From the NCBI RefSeq assembly GCF_000621725.1, contig NZ_JHXM01000003.1, positions 62,001-126,000 of the forward strand: DNA of 64,000 bases, written 5' to 3'. Below the pieces are notes generated by a model that was not told the origin of the DNA, did not search any database, and saw nothing but the letters and a program-made list of their open reading frames with translations. This DNA comes from Xylanibacter brevis ATCC 19188 (GTDB lineage: Bacteria > Bacteroidota > Bacteroidia > Bacteroidales > Bacteroidaceae). The translations under genes and the position numbers were made by a program. Below, in pieces: positions 54,201 through 63,318 of the stretch (positions within the stretch are counted from its first letter, which is position 1; every line of letters begins with the position of its first letter).

Positions 54201-54257
54201 GCAGCAGATCAGCACAAGTGCGACTGCAATAAACTTTACAATTCCTTTGTTTTGCAT
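51213..54257 (-). CDS. secDF: SecDF fused protein translocase subunit
   Basis: The 1014-residue protein is a SecD-SecF fusion. The SecD half has GLGLDLKGGMNVVLEV, a periplasmic P1-type domain with an Ala/Thr-rich insert (about 270-310), and the membrane motif GTAVDANVLIYERTKEEL. The SecF half, from about 690, has QSIDFTGGRNYVVVLD and GYSINDKVVVFDRIREN. It uses proton motive force to help pull exported proteins through SecYEG. Length is usual for the Bacteroidota fused form. It is a single gene followed by its own terminator. Confidence 0.95.
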   Translation of the reverse strand: MQNKGIVKFIAVALVLICCFYLSFSFVTRYHENKAAEIAAQQGEKASLEYLDSVENSKVWFWAYNLKECREMEIGLGLDLKGGMNVVLEVSVPDIVDMLADHKSDPGFRKVLNLARDEEKKTQGDFVSIFARMWEQNETRPMAAIFATQQMRDKVSTRSTNAEVVAAIRAEVQSAIDNAETVVRTRVDKFGVVQPNIQKLEGQSRIMVEMPGVKEPERVRKLLQGSANLEFWETYNAQEILPYLSKLNSDYAAELSHQTGEVADTTAQVAEAAEGAKADTAAVQNDLATKLASGKNAADNSEAAERVKKQNPLFYYLHTERAGLAMLGDVNELDTAAVNSVIYSDIAKKDLPSDVKLLWSAKGERLGTLKGNYFQLYAIKVSDPSGKAPLSGDVITSAKDDYSRGMGTPEPIVSMQMNTEGTRIWANLTKTNIKRAIAIVLDNVVYSAPRVNDEITGGNSQISGNFTQTETKDLANTLNSGKMPAPTRIVQEQVVGPTLGAQSIQQGAISFVVAFILLMCVMVVLYGWIPGMLANMALLFNLFFTLGILTSFQAALTMPGIAGIVLTLGTAVDANVLIYERTKEELRRGLNIKEALNLGYSNAFSAIFDSNLTSLITGIILYVFGTGPIRGFATTLIIGICVSFFTAVFMTRLVYDRQMKKDKWQNLSFTTPFSKNMMQNMHVNFMGKFKASYCIWGVAALVFIASFFTRGLDQSIDFTGGRNYVVVLDKEVPVEEVRSLVSNVFTEEEGKVAYTSVIALGASSEKTVRISTNWNITSNDPTIDDQAENILFETLKGAGLISQENVAAFKNPDDRNGGSIIESSKVGPSVAKTITQGAIISVALALIAIFLYILLRFRNVAFSVGSIVALALDALVVIGFYSLLHHIVPWSLEVDQTFIGAILTVIGYSINDKVVVFDRIRENMQIYAKRDRKTLFNDSLNQTLARTINTSVTTLIVLLTIFFLGGDSIRSFSFAMILGVVFGTLSSIFIAAPTAYLTMSKKDRKEEETAVAAE

Positions 54258-54301
54258 GTTATTTATTTGTTATTTATTAAGTATTTCAAAAATTTAGCTT
54301 G

Positions 54302-54309
54302 CAAATATA
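54302..54309 (-). promoter_or_regulatory. -7 box (TATATTTG) of secDF
   Basis: TATATTTG on the minus strand fits the consensus about 45 bases upstream of the ATG; the -33 position has only TTTC. Confidence 0.45.
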
Positions 54310-54424
54310 GTGATTTTTCTACACTTACCGAAATTTTCAACCGATTTTCCTTCATTTTTTAAGGTTTCTGCACTATTTCCTTGGGTTTTAGGTTTATCGG
54401 TGATAGGTTTTTAGGGGGGTTAGG

Positions 54425-55516
54425 TTACTTTTTTGTCCATTTCAACGAGCAATAGATGGGGTTATGATCACTGTAGTCGGCCTCACTATCAACCTGACAG
54501 TCATAGGGTTGAAAATGGTCGGAGCAGAAGATATAGTCTATCCGCACGTTGAAGCCTTTCTTATTGTATGAAATGCCTGGCCCACAACCAGTTTCGGCAT
54601 AACAGTCTATCAGTCCCTGCCCCACCGTGCGGCGGGCAAACGAGATGGGGGTGTCGTTGAAGTCGCCACACACAATCAGGGGGTACTGACGGTGATTTTC
54701 GATGTATTGATGCACAGCCTTGGCCTCGCTGGAACGCAGCACCATGGCATCAGAGAGTTTTTCCAAGAGCAACAGGGTTTCTTCCTCCGCCGCATCGCGC
54801 TCCATATTGCCGCGCAGCACTTCCTTGTAGCGCTGACGGTCGTCTAACGACAAATGGGTGCTTTCCAGATGGTTGTTGATCACAATGACGGTATCGTCAT
54901 CCACCTGTAGATAGTATGCCACCGAACCGTTTGTAAGTGATTTATAGTCAATGCGTTCCTTCTTCACTATGGGATAGCGGGAGTGGATGCCTAACGCGTT
55001 GATATTGACACTGCCAGGGATGCTCACGTGCACCGTGTCGTTGTAGGGATAGGTGTCTTTGAAGAAGGTGAGCTGATTGATCTTGGTGTTCTGTTCCTCC
55101 TGAATACAAACAATGTCGGCATCGACTTTCTTCAGGTAGGAATAGATAGTGTCGTAGGCATTGTCATAGCGGAAATTACCGCCATAGCCACACACGTTGT
55201 AAGACAGAATCTTGATGCAGTCCTTGGGCTTCTCACTGCCGAAATGAATGGGAGCGTAATTCCTAATTGGTACGTACGCGAACGCGAATGCCAGGAGTGG
55301 TATCCAGACATACTTCCATTTGAAGAGCACCCACAGCACAAGGATGACCAGATTGGCCACGACAAAGAAGGGGAAAGTCATGCCCAAGCATGCCAGCAAC
55401 GGATGGTCCACGGGATCCAAACGGTCGCTATAGCCCACCGCCACCATGGCCAAGGCTGTGGCCGTGCTGGCACCAAGCAGGATGCCTACCAGGAAATGTT
55501 TGATGCTCTTAAGCAT
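54425..55516 (-). CDS. Membrane-anchored endonuclease/exonuclease/phosphatase-family protein
   Basis: The 363-residue protein has N-terminal hydrophobic spans (three or so within about 1-85). An EEP domain follows, with ILSYNVCGYGG, CIQEEQNT, VINNHLES, CGDFNDTP and the catalytic D-H near the end (EADYSDHNPIYCSLK). Metal ligands are all in place. Substrates in this superfamily range from DNA to phospholipids to sugar phosphates; none can be assigned. It begins 14 bp after the rhomboid stop and is probably co-transcribed. Confidence 0.85.
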   Translation of the reverse strand: MLKSIKHFLVGILLGASTATALAMVAVGYSDRLDPVDHPLLACLGMTFPFFVVANLVILVLWVLFKWKYVWIPLLAFAFAYVPIRNYAPIHFGSEKPKDCIKILSYNVCGYGGNFRYDNAYDTIYSYLKKVDADIVCIQEEQNTKINQLTFFKDTYPYNDTVHVSIPGSVNINALGIHSRYPIVKKERIDYKSLTNGSVAYYLQVDDDTVIVINNHLESTHLSLDDRQRYKEVLRGNMERDAAEEETLLLLEKLSDAMVLRSSEAKAVHQYIENHRQYPLIVCGDFNDTPISFARRTVGQGLIDCYAETGCGPGISYNKKGFNVRIDYIFCSDHFQPYDCQVDSEADYSDHNPIYCSLKWTKK

Positions 55517-55530
55517 GTGCGGCTACGGGG

Positions 55531-56487
55531 TTAACGATCATGACTGGCTTCAAAGAGTCGTCTCTTCTCGTCTTTCGACAGGCTGTCATAACCACTGATA
55601 CGTATCTTGTCCAGGATACGGTCAATCTCTTCCTGACGTTCCTTCTTTCGGGCGTTATACTCCATGTCGTTGTTGGAAGTGCCATCGGTACGTGTCTGAC
55701 TCGAGAAGTTGGATGTGGTGGTGAAGTTGTTGTGCCACGTCGTTTTTCTCTTGCGATCATGAGACCACCGACCGAAGAACTGGCGTCCGCCGTTCACCGT
55801 GAATCCGTTATCGGCATGATTTCGCCAGTAGCGTATCAACAGGAAACCAGAGAGCATACCGCCGACGTGCGCCATGTGCGCAACGCCATCGCCATACGAG
55901 AACATCGCTGAGAACAGTTCGACAACAATATAGAACAAGACAAACCACTTGGCCTTGATAGGAATAGGCAGAGGGAAGATAAAGATGCGCTCGTTGGGGA
56001 ATGTCATACCAAAAGCCAGCAGAATGGCATAGACTGCACCCGAAGCACCTATTGTCAGAGAATGATTCAGGTAAACAGCATTGTCCGACAAACTATTGAA
56101 GACATCTATTACAGAAGCCCCGGAAACCTGACTAGCCACAATGAAATAGTAGCTCACAAACTGCACCAGCTCCTGACAGACACCTGCAAAAATTCCACAC
56201 GCAATGTAATAAATTAAGAATTTCTTTGCACCCCACTCACGTTCAATCACGCAACCAAACATCCACAGGGCAAACATGTTGAAGAACAAATGGGTGAAAC
56301 TGCCATGCAGGAATTGATAGGTCACAAACTGAAACAAGTGGAAATTGCTGGCCAGGAAAAAATAGAGACCACCCATCTGCTTCAGATCTACGCCAAGGGG
56401 TGCCAGCACCAACGTAGCTAGAAAAGCCAACACGTTGATGATGAGCAGATTCTTTGTAACTGTCGGTATATTAGCAAACATACGCAA
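55531..56487 (-). CDS. Rhomboid-family intramembrane serine protease
   Basis: The 318-residue protein has six likely spans. The catalytic Ser149 is in GASGA and the partner His207 in HMAHVGG, plus a conserved HGSFTHLFFNMFALWMFG in the early helices. A C-terminal cytoplasmic tail from about 225 is charged and ends with RILDKIRISGYDSLSKDEKRRLFEAS, a tail I know from Bacteroidota rhomboids. It cuts membrane proteins within the bilayer. Either of two Met codons (M1, M3) could be the start. It has a minus-strand -7 box at 56535-56542. Confidence 0.88.
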   Translation of the reverse strand: MRMFANIPTVTKNLLIINVLAFLATLVLAPLGVDLKQMGGLYFFLASNFHLFQFVTYQFLHGSFTHLFFNMFALWMFGCVIEREWGAKKFLIYYIACGIFAGVCQELVQFVSYYFIVASQVSGASVIDVFNSLSDNAVYLNHSLTIGASGAVYAILLAFGMTFPNERIFIFPLPIPIKAKWFVLFYIVVELFSAMFSYGDGVAHMAHVGGMLSGFLLIRYWRNHADNGFTVNGGRQFFGRWSHDRKRKTTWHNNFTTTSNFSSQTRTDGTSNNDMEYNARKKERQEEIDRILDKIRISGYDSLSKDEKRRLFEASHDR

Positions 56488-56534
56488 ATTTCGATATAAA
56501 ACTACAATTAACGATGTATAACACTTTTGCGGGG

Positions 56535-56542
56535 CAAAATTA
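56535..56542 (-). promoter_or_regulatory. -7 box (TAATTTTG) of rhomboid gene
   Basis: TAATTTTG on the minus strand fits TAnnTTTG about 48 bases before the ATG. Confidence 0.45.
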
Positions 56543-56624
56543 CGAAAAATATCTCTTTTTCACTATAAAACGAGGGGTTAAACAACTTTTTTTAGGCAAA
56601 AAACAAAATTTTTCTCATTTTTTG

Positions 56625-56655
56625 CTTGTTATATAAATACTTTCCTTTATATTTG
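56625..56655 (+). promoter_or_regulatory. Promoter of HU gene
   Basis: CTTG (56625-56628), 19 bases and TATATTTG (56648-56655) form a Bacteroidota promoter 53 bases before the ATG. The leader is rich in A and T. Confidence 0.65.
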
Positions 56656-56708
56656 CGTCAGAATTTTGATAATCTTTTTGTATTATTCACTAAAAAAACT
56701 AAAAAATT

Positions 56709-56981
56709 ATGAACAAGACAGAATTGGTAGAGAAAATTGCAGCTGGTGCTGGTATCTCAAAGGTTGACGCAAAGAAGGCTCTCGATGCAACTGTAGCAGC
56801 TATTAAGGGTGCTCTCGTTGCTGGTGACAAGGTAGCTCTCGTAGGTTTCGGTACATTCGCAGTTAACGAGCGTCCCGCTCGTGAGGGTATCAACCCCGCT
56901 ACTAAGGCTAAGATCAAGATTGCTGCTAAGAAGGTAGCTAAGTTCAAGGCTGGCGCTGAGCTTGCAGACGCTCTGAACTAA
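56709..56981 (+). CDS. hup: HU-family DNA-binding protein
   Basis: The 90-residue protein has the HU pattern: [44 protein letters not shown] and a [21 protein letters not shown] closing segment with the beta-arm proline. It bends and coats DNA as a dimer. It stands alone, with its own promoter and a strong terminator. Confidence 0.95.
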   Translation: MNKTELVEKIAAGAGISKVDAKKALDATVAAIKGALVAGDKVALVGFGTFAVNERPAREGINPATKAKIKIAAKKVAKFKAGAELADALN

Positions 56982-57004
56982 TTAATTCTGTAAAGAAAAA
57001 GTTA

Positions 57005-57041
57005 AGGTGCTTCTTTTCGCAAGAAGCACCTCTTTTTTTTT
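57005..57041 (+). terminator. Terminator of HU gene
   Basis: AGGTGCTTCTT and AAGAAGCACCT (57005-57015 and 57021-57031) form an 11-bp stem with a 5-base loop, followed by a T run. Confidence 0.92.
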
Positions 57042-57056
57042 ATTAACCAAGAAAAG

Positions 57057-57087
57057 TTGCCGCATTCAATAAAAATATGTACTTTTG
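57057..57087 (+). promoter_or_regulatory. Promoter of RNase R gene
   Basis: GTTG (TTG at 57057-57059), 20 bases and TACTTTTG (57080-57087) fit the Bacteroidota promoter, 30 bases before the ATG. Confidence 0.65.
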
Positions 57088-57117
57088 CGAATGCAATCAT
57101 AATTATAAGCTTTTATC

Positions 57118-59310
57118 ATGGGTAAGAAAAAAGGTGGAAAACGCATGTCAAAGCGCGATATCGCTGACGCACTACAGGCATTGTTTCAGGCGCATCCCGG
57201 TGAAACGCTCAGTTTCAAACAGATCTTTAAGTCGCTCAAGCTGAGCACCCATCCCGCCAAGATGCTGGCCATCGACGTGATGGAAGAGCTGGCTTGGGAC
57301 GACTGGTTGTCGAAGGTGTCGGACAACAGCTATCGTCTGAACCTGAAGACGCAGGTGCAGGAGGGCACGTTCATCCGCAAGGCCAACGGCAAGAACTCGT
57401 TTATGCCGGCCGATGGCGGCAAGCCTGTGTTTGTGGCTGAGCGCAACTCGATGTTTGCACTCAACGGCGACCGCGTAAAGGTGGCCTTTATGGCTCGCCG
57501 ACAGAACCACATCAAAGAAGCTATCGTGACCGAGATACTGGAGCGAAAGCACGACCAGGCCGTCGGTGTGCTGCAGGTGGAGAAGGACTTTGCCTTCCTG
57601 AACACCGAAGGCAACATCTTTGTGCACGACATCCTGATACCCAAGAAGAAGCTGAAAGGTGGAAAGACCGGCGACAAGGCCGTCGTAAAAATCATCCAAT
57701 GGCCATCGGCCACCTCCAAGAATCTGGTGGGTGAGGTCGTTGACGTGCTGGGCAAACAAGGCGAGAACACCGTGGAGATGCACGCCATCCTGGCTCAATA
57801 TGGCTTACCTTATAAATATCCCAAGCGCGTAGAAGAGGCCGCCGACAAGATTCCTGCAGAGATTCCACAGTCGGAGATTGACCGAAGAGAGGATTTCCGC
57901 GAGGTGCTGACCTGCACCATTGACCCAAAGGATGCCAAGGACTTCGACGATGCACTGTCTATCCGCAAGGACGGCAACTGCTACGAGGTGGGTGTACATA
58001 TTGCCGACGTCTCGCACTACGTGACAGAAGGCAGCATCATCGACCGCGAGGCCGAACAGCGTGGCACCAGTGTCTATCTGGTTGACCGCACCATCCCGAT
58101 GCTGCCCGAGCGCCTTTGCAATTTCATCTGTTCGCTGCGCCCCGACGAGGAGAAGCTGAGCTACAGCGTCATCTTCAAGCTCGACGAAGAGGCCAACATC
58201 AAAGACTGGCACCTGGCGCACACCGTGATTCGCAGCGACCGCCGCTTTGCCTACGAAGAGGTACAAGAGATACTGCAATCACCCGAAGCTACTGCCAAGG
58301 CCAAGAAGACGGACGGCCCCGATTGGGACACAGCCCTGCGCACACTCGACAAGCTGGCTAAGAAGCTTCGCGAGCGCCGTTTCAAGAACGGTTCGGTGAA
58401 GTTCGACCGCGAAGAACTGCATTTCGAAGTCGATGAGAACGGCAAGCCTACGCGCTGCTTCTTCAAGAAATCGACCGACGCCACCCAACTCGTTGAGGAG
58501 TTCATGCTGCTGGCCAACAAGACCGTAGCAGAATGGGTAGGCAAAGCCGGGAAAGCCAGCAAGAACGAGAAGGCAGAAAAGGCCGCCAAAGGCAAGACCT
58601 TCGTCTATCGTATCCACGACCAACCCGACCCACAGAAGCTGGAAAGCCTACGCACGGCACTGTCGCCCTTTGGCTATAAGGTGAAGACCAGCGGCACGCG
58701 CGGCGCCTTGTCTCGTGGACTCAATAAGCTGATGGAGGATGCACAGGGCATGCGCGAGCAGAAACTGGTGGAGACATTGGCACTCCGCGCCATGATGAAA
58801 GCCAAGTATTCGACCCACAACATCGGTCACTACGGTCTGGCTTTCGACAACTACACCCACTTCACCTCGCCCATCCGCCGCTATCCCGACATGATGGTAC
58901 ACCGTCTGCTCACCCGCTATCAAGACGGTGGACGCTCAGCCAACCAGAACCACTTTGAGGAGCTCTGCGAGCACGCCAGTCAGATGGAGCAAACTGCTCA
59001 GAATGCCGAACGCGACTCTATTAAATATAAAATGGTAGAGTTTATGGCCGACAAGGTGGGCGAAGAGTTCGATGCCCACATCTCGGGCGTACAGTCGTAT
59101 GGCATCTACTGCGAGATAGACGAGAACCACTGCGAAGGACTCGTCGGCATGCACGACCTGGATGGCGACTACTACGAGTTCGACGAGCGCAACTACTGCC
59201 TGGTAGGTCGTCGTCATCATCAGAAATATCAACTTGGCGATGCCATCCGCATCAAGGTGGCGCGCGCTAACATCGAAAAACGCCAGCTCGACTTTGTGCT
59301 GGCCGACTAA
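57118..59310 (+). CDS. rnr: Ribonuclease R
   Basis: The 730-residue protein has an N-terminal winged-helix-like part, cold-shock domains, and the RNB catalytic domain with DPKDAKDFDDALSI (metal-binding aspartates, about 272-285) and TSPIRRYPDMMVHRLL. An S1 domain closes it (about 645-725). It degrades structured RNA from the 3' end. A Lys/Ala-rich low-complexity insert (GKAGKASKNEKAEKAAKGK, about 477-495) lies within the RNB domain. It has its own promoter and leads three plus-strand genes with close spacing. Confidence 0.94.
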   Translation: MGKKKGGKRMSKRDIADALQALFQAHPGETLSFKQIFKSLKLSTHPAKMLAIDVMEELAWDDWLSKVSDNSYRLNLKTQVQEGTFIRKANGKNSFMPADGGKPVFVAERNSMFALNGDRVKVAFMARRQNHIKEAIVTEILERKHDQAVGVLQVEKDFAFLNTEGNIFVHDILIPKKKLKGGKTGDKAVVKIIQWPSATSKNLVGEVVDVLGKQGENTVEMHAILAQYGLPYKYPKRVEEAADKIPAEIPQSEIDRREDFREVLTCTIDPKDAKDFDDALSIRKDGNCYEVGVHIADVSHYVTEGSIIDREAEQRGTSVYLVDRTIPMLPERLCNFICSLRPDEEKLSYSVIFKLDEEANIKDWHLAHTVIRSDRRFAYEEVQEILQSPEATAKAKKTDGPDWDTALRTLDKLAKKLRERRFKNGSVKFDREELHFEVDENGKPTRCFFKKSTDATQLVEEFMLLANKTVAEWVGKAGKASKNEKAEKAAKGKTFVYRIHDQPDPQKLESLRTALSPFGYKVKTSGTRGALSRGLNKLMEDAQGMREQKLVETLALRAMMKAKYSTHNIGHYGLAFDNYTHFTSPIRRYPDMMVHRLLTRYQDGGRSANQNHFEELCEHASQMEQTAQNAERDSIKYKMVEFMADKVGEEFDAHISGVQSYGIYCEIDENHCEGLVGMHDLDGDYYEFDERNYCLVGRRHHQKYQLGDAIRIKVARANIEKRQLDFVLAD

Positions 59311-59316
59311 ACTGAC

Positions 59317-59976
59317 ATGGCTATCAATTACACTAGAAAAGAAGAAATCTGGAATACATGGACACATGCCGGTGGCGCCATCATGGCTGGTGCCGTCGGC
59401 ATTGCCTTTATCATCGTGGTGTGCCTGGGCAACATGAATCGCATGTGGGCAGGCATCGGCGTGGGACTCTACCTGATCGGTATGACGGGCAGCTATCTGG
59501 CCTCTACTATCTATCACGCCCTGAAGGAAGACAGCAAGTGGAAAGAGCACCTGCGCAAGTGGGACCACGCCGCCATCTATTGGCATATTGCCGGCAGCTA
59601 CTCACCCATCACCCTCATCGCGATGCGTGACTACGGGCATTGGGGATGGGTGCTGTTCTCTTTTGTCTGGTCGTGCGCCATCATCGGCACCTTCATCAGT
59701 TTCATCCGATTGAAAGAGCACTCCAACATTGAGACCATCTGCTTCTGCATCATGGGACTGTCGGTACTGGTCGCCTTCAAGCCTCTCATCGACACCGTAG
59801 AGGCGTGGGCCGTGGTGATGATCGTGCTGGAAGGTGTCTTCTACATCACTGGCGCCATCTTCTATTCATTCAACAAGACAAGATACATGCACACAGTGTT
59901 CCACTTCTGTGTGCTGGCAGGCTCTATCTGCCATATCATCGCCGTGTGGGACATCTTGATACGCGGCATCTTCTAA
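59317..59976 (+). CDS. Hemolysin III/PAQR-family membrane protein
   Basis: The 219-residue protein has seven likely spans and the PAQR metal ligands: STIYHAL near residue 65, WDHAAIYWHIAGSYSP near 85 and, near the end, THVFH-type HTVFHFCVLAGSICHI. The bacterial family is named hemolysin III, but members are probably zinc-dependent lipid hydrolases; haemolysis should not be assumed. It lies 6 bp after rnr. Confidence 0.87.
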   Translation: MAINYTRKEEIWNTWTHAGGAIMAGAVGIAFIIVVCLGNMNRMWAGIGVGLYLIGMTGSYLASTIYHALKEDSKWKEHLRKWDHAAIYWHIAGSYSPITLIAMRDYGHWGWVLFSFVWSCAIIGTFISFIRLKEHSNIETICFCIMGLSVLVAFKPLIDTVEAWAVVMIVLEGVFYITGAIFYSFNKTRYMHTVFHFCVLAGSICHIIAVWDILIRGIF

Positions 59977-59986
59977 CTACGATGAC

Positions 59987-60598
59987 ATGAAAAGACATAT
60001 TCTACTGAGCACACTCCTCACTGCTGGCATGCTGACCGCTGCAGCCCAAGGGCAACAAGACCTTGGCGACCCCACCTTTGTCCCCACCGTCAAGGTGAGC
60101 AAGACGCTGGTGGACGGCGACTCTATTCAGTATATGGAGATGTCGAACGTATATGTTTACCCCGAACCCACGTTCAAGAGCAAACGTCAGCAGCAGGCCT
60201 ATATGCGACTGGTAAAGAATGTAAAGAAGGTACTCCCGCTGGCCAAGAACGTCAGACAGATGCTGATAGAGACCGCCGAAGTACTGGAGAAGTTGCCTAC
60301 GAAAAAGGAGAAAAACGAGCACATGAAGCGCGTAGAGGCTTCGATTGTGGCAGAATACAAGCCCAAGATGAAGAAGCTCACGTTCTCACAGGGCAAACTG
60401 CTCATCAAACTGGTGGACCGCGAGTGCAACTCTACAGCCTACGAAGCCATGCAGGCCTTCATCGGTCCTGTTCGTTCGGGCATGTGGCAGGCCTTCGCCT
60501 GGATGTTTGGCGCCTCACTGAAAAAAGGTTATGAGCCCGAAGGCGTCGATCGCCTGACAGAGCGCGTCGTACTGATGGTTGAGGCAGGACAACTCTAA
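59987..60598 (+). CDS. DUF4294 exported protein
   Basis: The 203-residue protein has a signal peptide probably cut before Gln21 (TAAAQGQQD). A conserved helical domain follows, with YVYPEPTFKSKRQQQAYMRLVKNV, LPLAKNVRQML, FSQGKLLIKLVDRECNSTAYE and FIGPVRSGMWQAFAWMFG. This matches DUF4294, a Bacteroidota family without known function. It begins 10 bp after the hemolysin III gene and converges on the M28 gene with a 23-bp gap. Confidence 0.85.
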   Translation: MKRHILLSTLLTAGMLTAAAQGQQDLGDPTFVPTVKVSKTLVDGDSIQYMEMSNVYVYPEPTFKSKRQQQAYMRLVKNVKKVLPLAKNVRQMLIETAEVLEKLPTKKEKNEHMKRVEASIVAEYKPKMKKLTFSQGKLLIKLVDRECNSTAYEAMQAFIGPVRSGMWQAFAWMFGASLKKGYEPEGVDRLTERVVLMVEAGQL

Positions 60599-60621
60599 GC
60601 CTCAACTCCCCCACTCCCTTA

Positions 60622-61614
60622 TTATCGCTCAGAATAAAGCACCTGAACCAGGGTCTGACCTACGGCTTTCAGCGTGGCAGGGTCGATATGCTCCATATCG
60701 TCTGTCACCGTGTGCCACGTAGGTCCGAAACTGCTTTCCATGCAATCGGGATAATAAGAAATAATGTCTATACAAGGAATGCCGGCCACCTCGTTGACCG
60801 GACCATGGTCGTCGGTGATCATGCCCCCATCCTGCTGAGGAAAGAACGAGCCGAAACCAGCCACTTCGGCAGCCTTCCACACCCGTTTCACCACACTGGG
60901 AGCATACTGGCACGAGAACATCTCACGATAGAAGCGTGCGCCCTGTCCGCCCACCATGTCCAAGAGGATGCCATAGCGATACCTACGGCCGTCCGTCTGC
61001 ATCTTCTGCTGTGCAGCCCAATGCTGAGCGCCCAGCGCCCACGAGTCGCTCTCGTTGTCGGTGCCCCAGTCTTCTGCGTCAAAACAAACGAAGTCCACGC
61101 CGAATTGTCCCAGTGTGTCTGCTGCCGACTCAATAAGTCGGGCTATCTCGAGCATCACAGCCACCCCACTGGCACCATCGTTGGCCCCCATCACCGGTTT
61201 GGTGTGGTTGGCCTCATCGGGATCATTATCGGCCCAAGGGCGACAGTCCCAATGCGCACAAAGCAAAATCCTATCGGTCAGTTCCGGACGGTAGCTGGCT
61301 ATAATATTATTAGCCTGCAGCGGTGTTCCGTCGAAACCTTTCAAGACAGCGCGCTGCTCGGTGACCGTCATGCCAAAGCGCTGAAACTGATCCACGATCC
61401 ATGCCGCACAGCGGTCGTGCGCCACACTGTTCATCGTGCGCGGTCCAAACTCACACTGTTTGGCACAGAAAGCATATGCTGAGTCGGCAGAAAAGGTAGG
61501 TCCCGCAGGCACCATATCGCCACCCTCGTCTTTTGCACTCTTCTTCGAACCGCCACAAGCCGTGGTCAGCATCATCGTCATGATCATCACACCGATATAT
61601 TTCACTACATTCAT
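60622..61614 (-). CDS. M28-family lipoprotein, glutaminyl-cyclase-like
   Basis: The 330-residue lipoprotein (TTAC, cysteine 20) has the M28 zinc set: HWDCRPWADND, GANDGASGVAVMLEIARL, DAEDWG and late DHGPVNEVAGIPCIDI. The single-zinc motifs and this length fit glutaminyl-peptide cyclotransferase-like members more than aminopeptidases. Such an enzyme would convert N-terminal Gln of exported proteins to pyroglutamate. Several exported proteins in this window begin with Gln after signal cleavage. Peptidase activity cannot be excluded. Confidence 0.8.
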   Translation of the reverse strand: MNVVKYIGVMIMTMMLTTACGGSKKSAKDEGGDMVPAGPTFSADSAYAFCAKQCEFGPRTMNSVAHDRCAAWIVDQFQRFGMTVTEQRAVLKGFDGTPLQANNIIASYRPELTDRILLCAHWDCRPWADNDPDEANHTKPVMGANDGASGVAVMLEIARLIESAADTLGQFGVDFVCFDAEDWGTDNESDSWALGAQHWAAQQKMQTDGRRYRYGILLDMVGGQGARFYREMFSCQYAPSVVKRVWKAAEVAGFGSFFPQQDGGMITDDHGPVNEVAGIPCIDIISYYPDCMESSFGPTWHTVTDDMEHIDPATLKAVGQTLVQVLYSER

Positions 61615-61643
61615 CTTCTATCCAATTGATTGATTTAGACTTG

Positions 61644-61675
61644 CAAAATTACTGTGAAATCCCGAAATCTCCAAA
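61644..61675 (-). promoter_or_regulatory. Promoter of M28 gene
   Basis: On the minus strand TTTG (61672-61675), 20 bases and TAATTTTG (61644-61651) match the consensus, 30 bases before the ATG. Confidence 0.72.
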
Positions 61676-61679
61676 TTAA

Positions 61680-61711
61680 TTTGTGTATTTCACAAGAAAA
61701 CAGTAACTTTG
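61680..61711 (+). promoter_or_regulatory. Promoter of cysS
   Basis: TTTG (61680-61683), 20 bases and TAACTTTG (61704-61711) match the consensus. This supports the ATG at 61776 as start, since the longer frame's first codon at 61716 would leave almost no leader. Confidence 0.75.
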
Positions 61712-61775
61712 CCGATTGAAAAAGAATCAGGAAGCCAACAACTTAGCAAACATTCATAAAAAGATACAGATTAAT

Positions 61776-63269
61776 ATGGAATCAAAACTGGTCATTTACA
61801 ATACGCTGACACGACAGAAAGAGCGTTTCGAACCACTCCATGCACCCAATGTGGGCATGTATGTCTGTGGTCCCACCGTCTATGGTGATCCCCATCTGGG
61901 CCACGCCCGTCCTGCCATCACCTTCGACCTGGTGTTCCGCTACCTGAAGCATCTGGGCTACAAGGTGCGCTATGTGCGCAACATCACCGACGTGGGCCAC
62001 TTGGAGCACGATGCCGACGAGGGCGAGGACAAGATTGCCAAGAAGGCACGCTTGGAGCAGCTCGAGCCTATGGAGATAGCCCAGTACTACACCAACCGCT
62101 ACCATCAGTATATGGATGCGCTCAACGTGCTGCGCCCTTCTATCGAGCCTCACGCCACGGGTCATATCATCGAGCAGCAGCAGCTGGTGCAGCAGATCCT
62201 GGACAACGGCTTTGCCTACGAGAGCAATGGCTCTATCTATTTTGACATCGAGGCCTACAACAAGAAATTCAAGTATGGCATCCTCAGCGGACGCTCACTG
62301 GAGAATATCAAGGATGCTTCGCGCGACAACCTCGATGGTGTTGGCGAGAAGCGCAACCAGGCCGACTTCGCCCTGTGGAAGAAGGCACAGCCCGAGCACA
62401 TCATGCGCTGGCCATCGCCCTGGAGCGACGGTTTCCCCGGCTGGCACTGCGAGTGTACCGCCATGGGCCGCAAGTACCTGGGCGAGCAGTTCGACATCCA
62501 CGGTGGTGGCATGGACCTGGTGTTCCCTCATCACGAGTGTGAGATAGCCCAGGCACAGGCTTCGATGGGTCATCCCGCCGTGAAGTACTGGATGCACAAC
62601 AACATGCTGACCATCAACGGACAGAAGATGGGTAAGTCATACAACAACTTCATCACACTGGAGCAGTTCTTCACGGGCAATCACCCATTGCTCGAGAAGG
62701 CCTACTCGCCCATGACCATCCGTTTCTTCGTGCTCTCTGCCCACTATCGTGGTACGGTGGACTTCTCTAACGAGGCTCTGCAGGCTGCCGAGAAGGGCTA
62801 CGAGAAACTGATGAACGCCATCAGCGACTTGGAGCGTGTGCAGGTCAGCGACAAGTGCGATACCGAGACCGAGAAGGTGGTTAAGGCGCTGCGCCAGAAG
62901 TGCTACGATGCCATGAACGACGACCTGGCTACGCCACTGGTGCTGAGCAACCTTTTCGAGGCTTGCACCGTGGTCAACAAGTTGGTGGATCATAAGGCCA
63001 CCATCTGTGCCGACTGTCTGAAGGAGCTGAAGGAGACCATGCAGCTCTTTGCCTTCGACATCCTGGGTCTGAAGTCAGAGAAGAGCGGTTCTAACGACGA
63101 ACGCGAGGCTGCCTTTGGCAAGGTGATGGACATGGTGCTGGAGTTGCGTGCCAAGGCTAAGGCCAACAAGGACTGGGCCACCAGTGACCAGATTCGCGAT
63201 GCCCTGGCTGCCGCCGGCTTCGAGGTGAAGGATACGAAAGACGGCGTCACTTGGAAACTGAACAAGTAA
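61776..63269 (+). CDS. cysS: Cysteinyl-tRNA synthetase
   Basis: The 498-residue protein has Cys31 ([17 protein letters not shown]), the HIGH-type HLGH (40-43), zinc ligands in WHCECTAM and HHECEIA, and a KMSKS-type KMGKS near 285. It charges tRNA-Cys in the cytoplasm. It has its own promoter and terminator, divergent from the M28 gene. The KMGKS variant is unremarkable for this enzyme. Confidence 0.96.
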   Translation: MESKLVIYNTLTRQKERFEPLHAPNVGMYVCGPTVYGDPHLGHARPAITFDLVFRYLKHLGYKVRYVRNITDVGHLEHDADEGEDKIAKKARLEQLEPMEIAQYYTNRYHQYMDALNVLRPSIEPHATGHIIEQQQLVQQILDNGFAYESNGSIYFDIEAYNKKFKYGILSGRSLENIKDASRDNLDGVGEKRNQADFALWKKAQPEHIMRWPSPWSDGFPGWHCECTAMGRKYLGEQFDIHGGGMDLVFPHHECEIAQAQASMGHPAVKYWMHNNMLTINGQKMGKSYNNFITLEQFFTGNHPLLEKAYSPMTIRFFVLSAHYRGTVDFSNEALQAAEKGYEKLMNAISDLERVQVSDKCDTETEKVVKALRQKCYDAMNDDLATPLVLSNLFEACTVVNKLVDHKATICADCLKELKETMQLFAFDILGLKSEKSGSNDEREAAFGKVMDMVLELRAKAKANKDWATSDQIRDALAAAGFEVKDTKDGVTWKLNK

Positions 63270-63318
63270 ACGAAAATACTGATGGGTATGAAAAGCCCGT
63301 GTATATAATGGATTAAAG

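Noticed and set aside
58549..58593. Frameshift in rnr
   Set aside because: The frame stays open and resumes normal RNB motifs after the Lys/Ala-rich stretch, so it is an insert.
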